From Termitomyces sp. T153 (lineage: Eukaryota > Basidiomycota > Agaricomycetes > Agaricales > Lyophyllaceae): a stretch of 64,000 nucleotides of DNA. The notes under the pieces are model-generated. The model was not told where the DNA came from, made no database searches, and saw only the letters and a program-made list of their open reading frames with translations. Positions 10,928 through 22,806 of this stretch are shown here, in pieces. The first letter of the stretch is position 1. Each line of letters opens with the position of its first letter. The stretch is from assembly GCA_018296165.2 (NCBI GenBank), contig JACKQL020000032.1, positions 550,609 to 614,608 of the forward strand. Reading direction: 5' to 3'. The position numbers and the translations under genes were made by a program.

Positions 10928-12935
10928 CTAGGCATTGAGGTCAGCATCATTGTTGGGCACCTCCATCAAGTCCTCCTTCTCTTAATCCTCCTCTCTGACA
11001 TTGTTCTCCTCTTGCCAGGCCAGGAAGGCCTGACAGTTGTGCCAGTATCCTGCTAGTGTTGCCAAGGTTTGCTTGGCAACAGCATACCGTGCCCTCACCA
11101 CTACTAACTCCTCCCTTGCTGCCTTCAGCTCCCTCTGGAACTGCTATTCCACTCCCACTGCCCTCTTGTTGAAATCTGATAGTGATGCCACTAGTGTTAG
11201 CAGCATTGGCCAGGCCAGATCTTTGCCCAGCCACTCTAGTTCATTATCGCCAACCTGGCACAACAGCATGTTGCTCCAGACCCCCTAGCAAAGTAATTAG
11301 CAAATGAAAAGATAGTAAATAAAGAACTTGTTGATGGACCTTGGTCTCCTCAGCACCTTTGTCCTTCTCCTCTATAATCATGGCTGCTGCCTTGAGCTCC
11401 CCCTCTCCCTTGACCTCCATGTCACTCACTTCCCACTCCACCTCAGCAACTGTTGCTAAGGGAGTCATCTCCCTCATCTTCACATTTCCCTCACCCTCCT
11501 TACTAGCAACTGTCCTTGGATGCTTAGCGCTAGTGACTGAGTCTGGACTGGCTGGGAATTTTTGTGCCAGAGGCATGTTGTTGTCACTGCCATTGTCACC
11601 ATCATCCTCCTTGTCACTCTCCATCACTTCCCTACTCTTTACTCTAGCAACTCTGCTACCTCCAACTGCCACTGCCTCCTGCAACATTGGCAATTTCAAG
11701 CTCATAGGCTTGACCTCAATGGGCTCCTCTCTTCTCACCAACTCCCTCTGCCACTCCACAAAAGCCCTTGCATTCTTTACTAATACTACCTTCACTGCTA
11801 TCTTCTTAGCAAACTTGCCACCTATGCTCCTTGATGATCATCTGCTGTGCAAACAGCTCTTCCTGGTGCTGTTACAATGATAGCAGGGCTGGGCCCCCAT
11901 TGGGTACTAGCAGCCCTCTGGGTCATTCTCAGCCCAGCAGTTGTTGCACTAAGAAGTGGTTAGTGACTAGTAAAGTGACAATCACTAAGTAACTTACCAC
12001 TCCTTGCATGTGCTTGAACTCCTGTCACTTCTCTAGCAATATTGTCACCTTCCCTTTAGCCTTCTTCAGCACCACCCCAGCCCCCAACCCAGTGTCCACC
12101 ACCATTGAGGCCTTTTGCCAGTGAAGAAGTGTCACCAAGCACTTGTCAGAAAATGTTTCTTCAATGTGTTCCTGTGAGAAAAAGTTAGTGATCACCACCA
12201 AGAATTAGTGAAAAGAAGAAGACTTACTTCAATATCTTCATTGTCCTTGTCTTGGGCCTTGCCCTTTCCCTTTCCCTTCTCTTTGCTCCTCAGGGTTGTT
12301 GCTAATCTTGGCAATGTTGCCAACCCCCTAGTGATGCCACCAGCTGCAGCCTTGGGAGTTGAGGGGCCCACCTCTGTAATGTCCCCATAATTCACCCTTT
12401 CCTTGCCCCCACAGCCCTCACTCCATCCCTCCTCCTTCATCACTGCTAATGCACCTACTGGGTGCTGGAAGAAAAACTGGTCATTTGGCAATAAATCTTC
12501 GAAAAGCTAATATACCTTAGCAGTGTCATTAGCACTAGTGACTGCCAGGGCACTTACTGTCATTCCTGCTATCAGGTTGTTCATCAAAAACTCCAAGGAG
12601 GAGTCAACTGGAGCCTAGTGAACTCATTAGAACTATTGCTAAGAAAGAGAAAACAACGAACTTACAAAGTGTATATCAAATGAGTGAATCCATTCTTCCC
12701 CCTTGTACTGCTCATAAAGTTGGCAGCACTTCTTCTTGATGTTTGCCAACTCTGGCCACTCAACCCCACTCCCTGCAGTCTTGAACTACTGCAACCAAGT
12801 CTGGAAGATGGTGGTAACTGCCAAGTGAGGATCCTTTGCCAACAAAGCATGAGCTATAGTAAGCAGACAGTCGACCTGATCAAGAAAAGCATGGGCCATG
12901 GTGATTTTTTTGAGTTGAGAGGTGAGGTTGGACAT
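10928..12935 (-). pseudogene. Family B opposite-strand six-exon gene (decayed)
   Basis: A spliced gene on the strand opposite to gag-pol, between pol and the 3' LTR. By eye the exons are 12935-12666, 12614-12558, 12515-12228, 12171-11998, 11948-11340 and 11284-10928 (270, 57, 288, 174, 609 and 357 nt; 584 codons plus stop). All five introns are 42-56 nt, have GT-AG ends and are in phase 0. The start is MSNLTSQLKKITMAHAFLDQ. Exon 5 carries a cysteine cluster (CNNCWAENDPEGC then CYHCNSTRKSC) like a zinc-binding domain, followed by a Lys/Glu-rich segment; exon 6 has a heptad-like helix (QRELKAAREELVVVRARY). At least seven nonsense codons (TAG, TGA or TAA) disable this copy. A second copy is at 38729-39106. 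Function unknown; nucleic-acid binding is only a guess from the cysteines. Confidence 0.7.
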
Positions 12936-13097
12936 AGCAATAAGATCAAGATTGAAGTGAAGATAAGACGAGTGGAAGGAGGGGTGATGAAGTTCAAGCA
13001 AAACCACCAGTTCTTTTATTCTAATCTTTTTGGGTGCATGGACCAAGCAAGCGATCACAGGACTTTGGGGTTGACTGAGGACAGTCAAGATTTCAGT

Positions 13098-13108
13098 ATA
13101 GGGGAGGA
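13098..13108 (+). promoter_or_regulatory. Polypurine tract of family B
   Basis: ATAGGGGAGGA immediately before the 3' LTR (TGATAAG...). The same purine run precedes the other family B 3' LTR at 39254-39262. It fixes the element as plus-strand. Confidence 0.7.
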
Positions 13109-14113
13109 TGATAAGACCCAGTTGTTGTGGAGCACTATTTTTCAGCATTTCAGACTTAGCAGCAGCTAACTATTTTAATTTGGCACAAGTCATGACACTC
13201 AGCACATGGGGTCTAGCCCAAGGTCTAGACCAATGTAGCCCTCGCATGGGACCTTAGTGACCACAAGACTTACTGATCATGAGGAATATCATGTGGAGCC
13301 TGGACCTTGAGTCTACAATAGTAAGGATGAGACCTTTCCTAGTGATGATTATTAGCGACTCTAGCAACTTCTTGGCAACAAAACAGCTTTCTCTTCCCAT
13401 ATACAGACATATTGCCAGATGCCATTTACCCTTCAGGTATTGATGTCAGTCTCACTCTTTTTGGACTTATTTACAATTATACACTACAGAGACTTCAATT
13501 ATAATTTTTCACTTAGTTACAGACTGACACCTCATATGAACCATGAACATATTGACAGATGCCATTGCTAGTGGTGACTGCTTGCTTACTTTCCCATACT
13601 ATACTTTTGAACAGTATAAATACTGCCTGTACATAGACACTTCATCATTGAATCACAGAGAATCAACTCCCCCTCAAATTGAACCCATCTATCTCTAAGC
13701 CTACCAGCTTGAGATTTCACTTTGCTGCTACCTTTACTCTATTCCCTCACTTGCTGTTGAAAACAACTTAGCAACAAAGTCTTACCAGCTTTGACCCCAA
13801 CTTAGTGTGGTACCAACTGCAGGTGCCCTTTGTGTTATCTCGACTTAGCGATGCTAGCAACTGCGGCTAGTGACCAGTTTACCAACATTTCCTGCCTTCA
13901 CTCATTCTTCTTTCTGTCACTAGCAACTTAGGCTAGCAATAGTGATCCTTTCAACTCCACCTTACAACACAGCACTTACTCTTGTTCTCTGGGATGGTTA
14001 CTGACTCACCCTCTACTATTAATTTCCTACTGCCAGCTACCCTATCTAGTGACTAGTGTTGGGTTCTCCTTTTAGGTTTCCTGCATGGCACTAGGCAGCA
14101 TAGGAGCACATCA
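13109..14113 (+). repeat. 3' LTR of family B element
   Basis: A 1005-bp LTR, TGATAAGACC...CACATCA, with a TATAAATAC box near 13615. The right-hand flank is CTGG and then family D protease sequence. It is more divergent and more CpG-poor than the LTR at 8820. Confidence 0.85.
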
Positions 14114-15936
14114 CTGGGGTTGCTGGGGCTGAGGTTGGAGATGTCAGAGTTTAAGAGGGACTGGATGCAGAGGGGAATGGTGGCCACTAATCTTGCTTTG
14201 AGGCCAGGAAATTGCATGGTGAGGTTTTTCCAGTCAATATTAGGGTTGATGTTCTGCAGCCAAGGGAGTCCAAGCATGATTGGAGTTGATTTGGGGAGCT
14301 GGGTGATGAGGATCCAGACCTAGAATTATAAGCCATTATCAAGAGTGAGGGTGTTGTCATGATAGTGGGTGATTCCAGTTGAGGCAGGGCTTTTGTCAAA
14401 AAGTTGAAGCTCTAGGAGTTTGTTGAGGGTGTTGTGGGAAAGATCAAGCTGCTTGCTGATGAAGGTGCTGAAGGCTCCACTGTTGACAAGAGCAGAGAGG
14501 ACCATGGGGGAGTTGTCAAGTCAAATGTTAATGATGAACAATTGCATGGACTTCAAACAGAGCTGTAGAGGGATCCAGGAGACATTGATTGTACCTTTAG
14601 AGTCCTTGGAGGGATGTGAGACATCAAAGGGGGCTGGTCTGGAGTTGGTCAGACTATTCTGGTTGAGGTGGAGGGTGAGGCTGGGCCAGTTGATGCAGGG
14701 GTTGGTGATGCAGGGATTGGTGGAGCAGAGCTATGAGAAGCTTAAAATAATAGAGGCAGAGATGTGTAGTTTAGTGACTAGTAGTCAGAGGTCCTGTCAT
14801 TGTCTGTTGGCAAAGGTCATGGTTGTTTCCATGCAGTGTGTGATGTCTCCAGTGGAGGTGGGATCACCATCAGAGAGCTTGAGGAGGATTGGAGTGGGGA
14901 AGCATCAGAGGTGTTGCAGGGTGAGTGCTGCCAAGGTTTCATCAATCAAGTTGTTGGTGGTGCCACTGTCAACCAGAGTGGGAATGGAGTTGGTGGAGAA
15001 GGGGAGGGTGGTGCAGAGGAGGAGGATGTGGGAAGAGTGGGAGGGGAGGTGTGCTAGGAGGGTGTCCAGAGAGAGTACCATTGCACAGAGGAGTGTGGCC
15101 AGGGCAGAAAAGACATCAGTGTCTGGTCCATGGTCTAGTGCATCTTCAAGACCTAAACCACTAACTTGTTTTCTGTAAACTAGTTGTCACAGTCTTCTTT
15201 GTCAATGGTTCATATAGTGTGTCCCATCACCTGGCATTTAGGGCAACTTCCAATGAAATGTCCCCGCTCACCACATAAAATGCATGTGCTCTCCTTCTGT
15301 TGCTTCTTCTGAGTCTCCTCTAGCATGTAAATCCAAGGCCTATTCCAAATCTTGTTTATGCATAGGGCTTCTTAATTGTTGGCAGAGTTCAGAGCATTGT
15401 CAAGGTTTTGGAAGTTATTGGGGTTAGTGTCCAGGGGCTCCAGAGCTTTGTGGAGGTTGGCAGTGTTGAGTTGAGCAAGTGGATGGGGTTTTGGGAGTTA
15501 GTTGGCACCGGGAGGTCCTCAGCCTGGGAGGAAACAGGATGCAGGGTTGGCAGGGGCTGCAGGAAGCAAGAGTCAAGTGCTATTGATTGCTCCAGATTGC
15601 CAGTTGGAGTTGCCAGAGGTGTTCCAGTTGGTCCATAGTGCTGTGTTTTTGCTCTGGTCTTCCCAATAGCATTGATTGACCTGTGTAATGAGCACCTTGT
15701 AACTGTTGTATGTGGTATGCTTGAGTGCAAGGCAGAGGATGTTCTTGATGCATTGAGGTAGGGCATGATAGAGAGCAAATTAGAGGGCATTGTAGTTCCA
15801 TCCTGTTTTGTAGGCCTTTTGTTTGAACCATACAATGAAGGTTGTGAAACATTTGTTGTTGTGCATCCAGAGATAGAAGAGGTTCTCCTCTGCTTCTGCT
15901 ACAGTGTCAAATACACCAAACTTACTAGAGAACTCC
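14114..15936 (-). pseudogene. Family D gag and tandem protease domains
   Basis: Minus-strand 5' half of family D. From 15936 downwards: gag (KFGVFDTVAEAEENLFYLW), a proline/asparagine-rich spacer, and a canonical CX2CX4HX4C zinc knuckle (CILCGERGHFIGSC, about 15243-15285). Two retropepsin-like repeats follow: TLVDSGTTNNLIDETLA (DSG at 14962-14970) with ILLKLSDGDPTSTGDITH, and then SALVNSGAFSTFISKQL (NSG at 14476-14484) with LQLFDKSPASTGITHYH and IMLGLPWLQNINPNIDWKN. The second repeat has lost the catalytic Asp. Stops are scattered throughout. Gag is cut at 15936 by a family C LTR; protease is cut at 14114 by the family B LTR. Confidence 0.75.
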
Positions 15937-16289
15937 TGTTGTAAGGGCAACCTCTGGGGCAGTGGATTGGAGTCACGCAGCTAGCAGAGGGGAATCTGAA
16001 GTATATTAGCAAGAGTAGACAATAATACAATCAGTAACTAATCACCTAGCAGAGGGAAATCCAAAGAGAACAAGTCTAAGGATCCCTACTGCTTGGCATG
16101 GCACATCAGTGGGTGGCAGAGGCATGGAAACTACTGTAGAGAAGGCTGGAGCTAGTCCTAACCCTAGGACAATGATTGGTGAGGTAATACAGAGAACTCT
16201 GCAGTTCTGGAATGAGCCCTAAAGACATTGAATAAGCTGCAAAGACACTGGAATAGGTCATGGAGGTCAGAAATAGAAGTCCCCTGACA
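15937..16289 (-). repeat. 3' LTR of family C
   Basis: LTR shown on the plus strand as TGTTGTAAGGGC...CCCCTGACA, about 353 bp. The sequence just to its right, on the minus strand GAGGGAGGGTGA, is the polypurine tract. Its left flank is family D gag. Confidence 0.75.
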
Positions 16290-16339
16290 TCACCCTCCCT
16301 CTAGCATGCAGTGTCTCAATGTGCAGGATAGAAAAAGTC

Positions 16340-18014
16340 CCTGATTGCTCAGTCCACTAGTGAAATAGGATAGATTCCTCATATGGTGCACAGAGCATCT
16401 GGGTGTCTCCTGTGGAACTCTTTAATGAGTTTGGGGGCATGTACATTCTCTCACAGTTCCCAGGAGATATTTTTGATCCCATAGCCCTTCCACTTCACTT
16501 TGTATTGTAGTTGTCTCCAGAATAAAAGACTATCCAGGATTCTCCACCTCATACTCCTTGTTGTTGTCGACCACCACTGGGGATGGCAGGAGTGGCAGAT
16601 GTTGCCCCAGGATAGGATCCTTTGGGGCAGAAGTCAGTTTGACCACATTGAACACCAGATGAAGCTGGCACATCCCTGTGAAGAGCCAGAGTTGGTAGGC
16701 TAGAGGCCCTACTGCCATTCCACCATAAAAGGTTTCAAATAGCAGTGTGACAGCTTTTTTGAGGGCCAGGTAGCTGTAATGTTGGAGGCATCCAGGTAGA
16801 CTTGATCTCCAGGCTAGTATTTATGCTCCAGGGTCCTTTCACAGTTGTAGTACTGCACCATGTCATCTTTTGCCTTTGCTAGCACTGCTTGGGCCTCCTC
16901 CTGTGACCTTCTCATTTGGTCCACAAATTTGTTTACTGCCTCATTCTCCAAGGGTTGAGCCTGGGGTTTGAAGTCTATGCACAGGTGTTGTCTGGTATTG
17001 ATGAAGAATGAGGAGAACTGAGTAGAAGCATAAATATGGTTGTTGTATTGGAACTTGGCATCATGAAGAAGTTTGTCCCAGTCATCCTGGCACTTGTTGC
17101 AGAAGAGGTGGAGGTACTGCTTCAATTCCTGGTTTACATGTTTGGTTTGGCTATTGGACTGTGGGTGATAGGCAGTGGAGGTGTCAAGCTTCATGCCAAG
17201 TAGTCAGTAGAGCTCCCTAGTGAAGTCCACCACAAATTGTGGTCCCTGATCAGAGACATAGGCATCAGAGAGGCCATGGAGCTTCCAGATGTTCCTCCAG
17301 TACAGGTTTGTGGCACTCATGGTGGAGCAGGTGGTGTGGGTTGAAATAAAGTGCACTTGCTTGCTGTACAGGTCCACCACCACTATGATCATGTCATAAC
17401 TATGGATGTTGGAAAGCTCTACAATGAAGTCCATGGAGGCAACACCATTGTTCTGCAGGCATGGGCAGCAGGTGTAACTGTTTATAGGGAAGGTGGCATT
17501 GGGGCTTGGTTCAGAGACAAAGATTGCATGTACTAGTGTATGACTCAATGTACTGGGACATCTGGGGCCACCAGTAGTTCCATAATACTAGCTCCAATGT
17601 TTTCCATCATGCAGAGTGCCCTGCAATGTGGGAGTTGTAGTATTGCTCTACAATCCTCTAGCAGAGCTCTGGAATGTTGGGCACATAGATACAATCCCTG
17701 AAGGTCAGGATCCCATCCCAGAGGGCCCATTTGTTTGTGCAGACTGACTTGGCACCAGTAGTATGCTCTGACTTCAGCATCCAAGCTGCCTGTGCAATGA
17801 GTTCCTCCTGCTGACCTTCCCAATTGCCCTGCTGGATGTCCCAGAGGATGTCTACCTCTGCTCCCTCAATGGCTAGATCCTCCATGGCTTGGATTGCAAA
17901 CAGTTTAGAGTGGAGGAGCACAATGTTGCTGTTATCCTCCCCCCCTGTGTTATGGTCCACTCTCTGGGACAGGGCATCTAGTTTCTCCATGCTCTGGCCA
18001 GGCTTGTGATGCAA
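16340..18014 (-). pseudogene. Family C integrase with C-terminal chromodomain
   Basis: Integrase of the chromovirus type. Zinc-binding part near 17550-17700; core SMDFIVELSNIHSYDMIIVVVD with the D, D and E regions spread over 17548-17000 (SDQGPQFV, then TSTAYHPQSNSQTKHVNQEL). The C-terminal part ends in a chromodomain near 16430-16560, readable across a frameshift as EYEVE, then ILDS...QYKVKWKGYG, then SWE, the aromatic/acidic pattern of chromodomains that target heterochromatin marks. Frame breaks at about 17200, 16720 and 16540. Confidence 0.75.
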
Positions 18015-18128
18015 AAAGAAGTTAAAGTTGGTGAGGTAGAGAGACTACTGGGCCTGTTGGCAATTGAGCTTCTTGGCTGTCCAGAAGTATTTGAAGTTCT
18101 TATGATCCATCTAGACCTTGAAATTGTA

Positions 18129-19475
18129 CTATGCACCTTCTAGGAAGTGCTGCCACTCCTCAAACAACCAGATGATGGCCAGCATCTCCTTATCATGGAT
18201 CTCATAGTTCCACTCTACTGCACTTAGGCTCTTGGAGTAGAAGGCCACCAGATGCCACTTACCATCCTCTGGGGATTGCTGTGAAAGAATAGCCCCAGTG
18301 GCAAAGTCAGAGCTGTTGGCTTCCACCCAGAAGGAGGAGTTATTGTCTGGGAACAGAAGGACAGGTCTGGAGATCACAGCATACTTAAGGGCATCAAAGG
18401 CCATCTACTCTGGAGGCCCCCAACTCCATGCAAGATCCTTTTCAGTGAGGTTGAATAGTGGATGGGCATGATGCAAAAAGTCCTGGATGAATCTCTAGTA
18501 GAAGTTTGGCAAGCTGAGGAATGCCTGCACCTCCTTCTTGTTCTTGGGCTCTGGCCACTCCTCCATGCCTGCTACCTTCACCAGGTCCATCTCTGCAGCC
18601 TCATGTGAGGTGATCAGGCCTAGATACTCAATCCAGGTCTGCTTGAACTCACACTTCTCTGGTTTAAGGTAGAGCTAGTGCTGGTAGAGATGTTCTAAGA
18701 CAAGGCAAGTGATCTGACAGTGTTCTTCCAGCATTTTGGTGTAGATGAGAATGTTGTTGAGGTATACACACACTATGCCCTCTGTAATGAGGTCCCAAAA
18801 GATGTTGTTCATTATTGTCTGGAAGGTGGCAGGGCTGTTGGTGAGTCTGAAGAACATAACAAGAGGTTTGAACAACCCCTGGTTGATCTGGAAGGTGGCC
18901 TTCCATTTGTCTCCTTCTTAGATATGCATGTTGTTGTAGCCCCACCAGACATCCAGTTTAGTGAAGTATTGTGCACCCTGGAGGTTGTTGATGAGCTTGG
19001 AAATGAGGGGAAGGGGGTAGCAGTTCTTTACCATCATGGCATTGAGAACCTAATAATTTTGGACCAATCAGAGCAAGCTATCCTTCTTAATAAAGAAGAC
19101 AGGAGGAGCCATTGGAGACTTGGAAGGGCAAATATGACTGAAGTCCAGGTTCTCTTGCAGGAAGGCATCAAGCTTGTCCTGCTCTCTGGGCACTAGTGGG
19201 TAGACCTTACAGCTGGAGGGCATGGAGTCAGGCAGCAATTCAATGGCATGGTCCCACCTCTTGCACTCTGGGAGTGAGTCAAATGAGGCTTTGGAGAAAA
19301 CATCCTTGAATGCATGGAAGTAGGGGAGTATGACATCTTGGAACTCTTGGGGTGTGATGTTAGCAGTGAATGCCTGGGCCAGCTGCTGGGATGTGGTCTG
19401 GCTAGCCTGGATCTCTGCAACTGAGGGTGGCATGTGTATGGTGGTAGCATAGATCCAGTCCCCTACTTCTACCAC
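18129..19475 (-). pseudogene. Family C reverse transcriptase and RNase H
   Basis: Reverse transcriptase upstream part at 19475-19068 (YFHAFKDVFSKASFDSLPE, WDHAIELLPD, FFIKKDSLL), then palm at 18875-18675 with [19 protein letters not shown] and the catalytic box reading YLNN (18753-18764) in place of YLDD. RNase H at 18404-18129 (LLFPDNNSSFWVEANSSDFATGA, then VEWNYEIHDKEMLAI). Both palm aspartates are changed to asparagine by a GAC/GAT to AAC/AAT type change, so the enzyme would be dead even if the frame were open. Confidence 0.8.
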
Positions 19476-19667
19476 TTTGTCTGGGAGCTCCAGCTTGTGT
19501 ATGCCATCAAACTCCTCTCCATGCTCCTCCTCCAGGGCTCTGCCACTGCTCCAGTTGTCCTTGTAGAGGGCCTCTTCATAAGGGAATGCCAGAGGTGGGG
19601 GATTCAGGAGGTCCAGATCAGCAAAGAGAAGAGGCCTTGCATGATATGCACAGATGGCTACATGCTC

Positions 19668-20077
19668 TCAAACTTGAGCCTGGCATTCTTTCCTGTCCTT
19701 GGCAGCACAGGTAGAGCACTTCCAAGGGCACCTGCTCATGGTTACCTCTCTCTTAGTCCAATCTCTCTTGGGGTTGTGCTTGTGGAGCCATGTGAGACCA
19801 AGGATCATGTTCTGCCTACCCAAGCTGGTAATAGCACAAATGGCATGCTCTGCATGATTCTGATAATGGAGGACAAGGTTGACTATGGAGCTGATGGTGC
19901 CTGCTTTGTTGGATGTTCTGTCAATGTTGTAGACTGAAATTGGCTTGGAGAGGGCCTGCATAGTTAAGCCATGGCATTTGACAAACTCTGAGTCCAAGAA
20001 CAGCCCCATTACTCCATTATCCATAAGAGCAGTGACTCTGTGGGTTTGCTGGGTGTCTATGATCTCTATCTCCATAC
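19668..20077 (-). pseudogene. Family C protease region, split by an A LTR
   Basis: Retropepsin-like segment: THRVTALMDNGVMGLFLDSEF, with DSG reading DNG, then MILGLTWLHKHNPKRDW, the conserved LG..WL.K.NP.IDW pattern. The solo LTR at 20078-21215 lies within its start; excising it with one copy of CATAC joins the frame ...NFLCL to GMEIEIID. The upstream coding end is at 21216-21257. Confidence 0.75.
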
Positions 20078-21215
20078 TGTCAGGTTCCGCTGACCTCGGG
20101 GGCTCAGCTGCACTGGGCAAGTCCTTACTAGGTGGGCGTGATCCCCTTGCACTGGCAACCAAACACTCGAAAGTGTTCCGGGCACTGATGGCTTGTACGG
20201 ACAGTCGGTGGAATGTGATCCGGACAGATCCGGGGAGGTCCAGAGAAGTCAGATTACAAGGAAACGGGACAGGCTTGGCGGGGTTCAGGCAGAAGACCAT
20301 ATGGGAGATTCGCGGAAGCAAAGGAGTAGGCAGCTGTGTGATCAATGGGAGTGGAGCCGGGGTTTGATGGGAGATCAATTGGAGTTGATGGAGTCTGGGA
20401 CTGAGCAAAGAGCGAGGTTCGGACCTGGTGAAAGAGCGTCGGGGTTCGTGATCGTAATTGCGGAGTTTGTGAGGTCATTTAGGTTGATGAGGACTTGGGC
20501 ACAATGGCTGGACGGAGTCACCAAGACAGCGTCAGACAAAATGATATGGAACAAGAGTAGATTCGAGTGGAGATATGAAACAATAACGAGAACAATAACG
20601 AAATGGAGACAAGACAAGACCGGGAGACTGGGATAAGACTGGGAGACTGAGAGTAAGAAAAATGAGACACGAAACACGAAACACAAAACACGAGAAGGAA
20701 ACAATCAGACCATAGGTAACGTTAAGCAATATCAAGACTAGAGTACAAAGAGCTACTCGACGACTTATATACTGACTACCGGAGAACTTTGGGGTACGTT
20801 GGCTGCGGCTGTGGGGCTTGGCAGAGCTTGACGGAGTGGGCGGGTGTTGGTTGCAATCGAGGATTGGGCCGCGCTGATACATTGATGGGATCATTTGGAA
20901 ATGCAGGTCGCCCCGAGGTTGTCGTGATACTCCGGAATGGGTCGGAGGAACCAGGGTGTTGAGTTGATGATGGGTGGCAAAGATTGGGAACAGTGGGGGT
21001 GGTTCTTGGGGTTCGGGAGATCCAGGGTAAGTGTCAGTGGCTGCAGGGAAGGCATCAAAGTTAGCTGGGGAGGCATCAGAGTTAGCTGGGGTTGCGTTGG
21101 AGCTAACCAAAATAGGCACGGGGCATGGGCGGCAGTTTGGCAGAGTGTCGGGGGTTTTTGGGGAATCGGGGGGTTGCTGGACAATGTGCGGGGGTTCAGG
21201 GGATGGGTTGTGATA
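20078..21215 (-). mobile_element. Solo LTR of family A in family C protease
   Basis: A 1138-bp LTR seen on the plus strand as TGTCAGGTTCC...GGTTGTGATA, with a perfect 5-bp duplication CATAC (20073-20077, 21216-21220). TATA (minus strand TATATAAG near 20768) and the R-start AGTCTTGATATT (near 20737) are preserved. It still carries a moderate number of CpGs and is younger than the C element it interrupts. ORFs of 240-250 codons across it (20408-19668, 21257-20532) run through LTR/pol boundaries and are not separate genes. Confidence 0.9.
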
Positions 21216-21493
21216 CATACCAAGGCACAGGAAGTTGGTGGACTGGCTAGAAGCCATTATGTACTGTCAGGACATTTGGTGTGCCTAGGCAGGGCAGTGC
21301 TGGTGGACCCTAGCAGGTGTTGGGAAGCTTGGCTAGGGCTCCAGAGTTGGTATTTGTATGTCTGGAGTGGAATGTTGAGGTTCTTCTGTCTCAGAATAGA
21401 AGGTGTTAGAAAAGGTTATTTCATTTTCTATTGACAGACATGAGAACCTGTTAGCATCTAGCAACAGAGGCATACACCTCATCTATTGCTTGA

Positions 21494-22700
21494 CTAAAAA
21501 TCCTCCTCCAGCTCCAGAGATGATGCACACATGCTGATCTCCTCTGAGGTCAACTCTGGTGTTGGCTCATCTGGTGACAGAGCTCCAGTGGCATCCTTTG
21601 CAGCCAGCAGTTGCAGGAGGAGTTCCTTCTGCTTTGCTGTGGAGAGGTAATGTACCTCCAGACCCAAGGGGCAGTGTTGTGCAAAGTGCCCAGGCTTCTG
21701 GCATTTCCAGCACAATAGTGGCATAGTGCAGAGCTGTCTGGCTGTGTTCATGTCCATTGGAATACCTGGCAGCAGGGGTTGTGTTATGGAGATGGCAGGA
21801 ACAGGGGCCAGTGTAGAGCAAGCAGGTGCAGGGTGGCAGAAACTGGTGACTGGAGCTGGGCATAGCATAGAATGTAGGTGGCAGAGCTCTCTCTGGATCT
21901 TCATGAGTTGCCACTGATCCTGGGCTACCTTGTACCATGAAGCAATCTTTTTGTTGTCTGGGTGGCCCTCCACAAGATTGTCAATGTGTTCTACCAGTGT
22001 GGGGTGCAGGCCATTCCAAAAAGTGAGGCATAACTGAAGGCTGTCAGGGTAGGTGGCCTGCTTAACCAGAGCCCAGAATGAGTTGATGTACTCATCCAGC
22101 ATATGCTTCCCTTGCATGTACTGCTCCCTGTTGCATAGTATCAAGGCCACAGTCTTGGCAGAGTCTAGTGGGAAAAACTCCATGTGAAAGTCCTTCTTGA
22201 AGGCAGCCCAGTCTAGGAAACTTCCAACACCTCTGGAGCAATGGAAAACTCATAATGCATAGGTGGAGGCACACCTGGTCTTTATATAAGACAGTACCCA
22301 GGCTATTTTCAATGTGTCAGAGTCAAATGCATCCCTACTGAGGTGGATGTAGGTGAGGCAGGATTGGAGGAAATGTTCCCTGCTGGAGCAAGCACTGTCA
22401 TATGCATCTAGTAAGGCAAGAATCTGTGGCCATAGGGTCACTGGAGCTGCAGAGATGGGTGCAGACACAGTCAGGGCTGCTTCTGCAGCTGGGGGAGGTG
22501 TGGGAGTAGGAGTTAGGCATTTGAGCAGCATCTGGAGCTACTAGGAGATAAGATCTGTGGTTTGATGGAGGGTAGAGAGTTTGGTTATGGTGGGTGAGAG
22601 ATGATTGTGTTAATTGCACCTGGGTTTCTAGGTGTAGCAGGCAGGTCCAGGCCTGCTTCATTCTGCAGGGCTAGAGCCTCTGAGAGTGCATCTGGGTCAG
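21494..22700 (-). pseudogene. Family C gag
   Basis: Gag read from about 22700 down. The N-terminal part contains PTPTPPPAAEAALT and REHFLQSCLTYIHLSRDAF; the C-terminal part contains MEFFPLDSAKTVALILCNRE and CLTFWNGLHPTLVEHIDNLV, and a perfect CX2CX4HX4C zinc knuckle CWKCQKPGHFAQHC (21671-21712). It ends ELEEDF at 21494. A stop or frameshift near 22230 divides the two halves. A second copy is at 23190-24375. Confidence 0.75.
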
Positions 22701-22806
22701 CAAGCTGAGACATAGTACTCTGCAGTGCTTAATTCCAGTGGGGAAGTGATAGATAGTGGCTCAGAGGTTCCTTGCAGCTATGAAGAGCTTCCAGACCAGT
22801 TTTGAG

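Larger units (their letters stand above)
3142..14113 (+). mobile_element. Family B Ty3/gypsy element, 5' LTR missing
   Basis: A long plus-strand LTR element with the order gag, protease, reverse transcriptase, RNase H, integrase, then an opposite-strand spliced gene, polypurine tract and 3' LTR (13109-14113). It sits inside minus-strand family D: D reverse transcriptase is on its left and D protease on its right. No 5' LTR is present at the left junction; the left boundary is approximate and probably reflects a deletion that removed the LTR and a piece of D. It carries a solo LTR of its own family (8820-9769). The coding region has many in-frame stops and almost no CpG. Confidence 0.8.

Noticed and set aside
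14420..15178. Plus-strand ORF of 252 codons
   Set aside because: It is a shadow of the family D protease on the minus strand, which contains the DSG and LGLPWL motifs.
18664..18945. Minus-strand frame of 93 codons, rich in Gln and His
   Set aside because: It is a second frame over the family C reverse transcriptase palm; the frame carrying NSPATFQ and YLNN is the real one.
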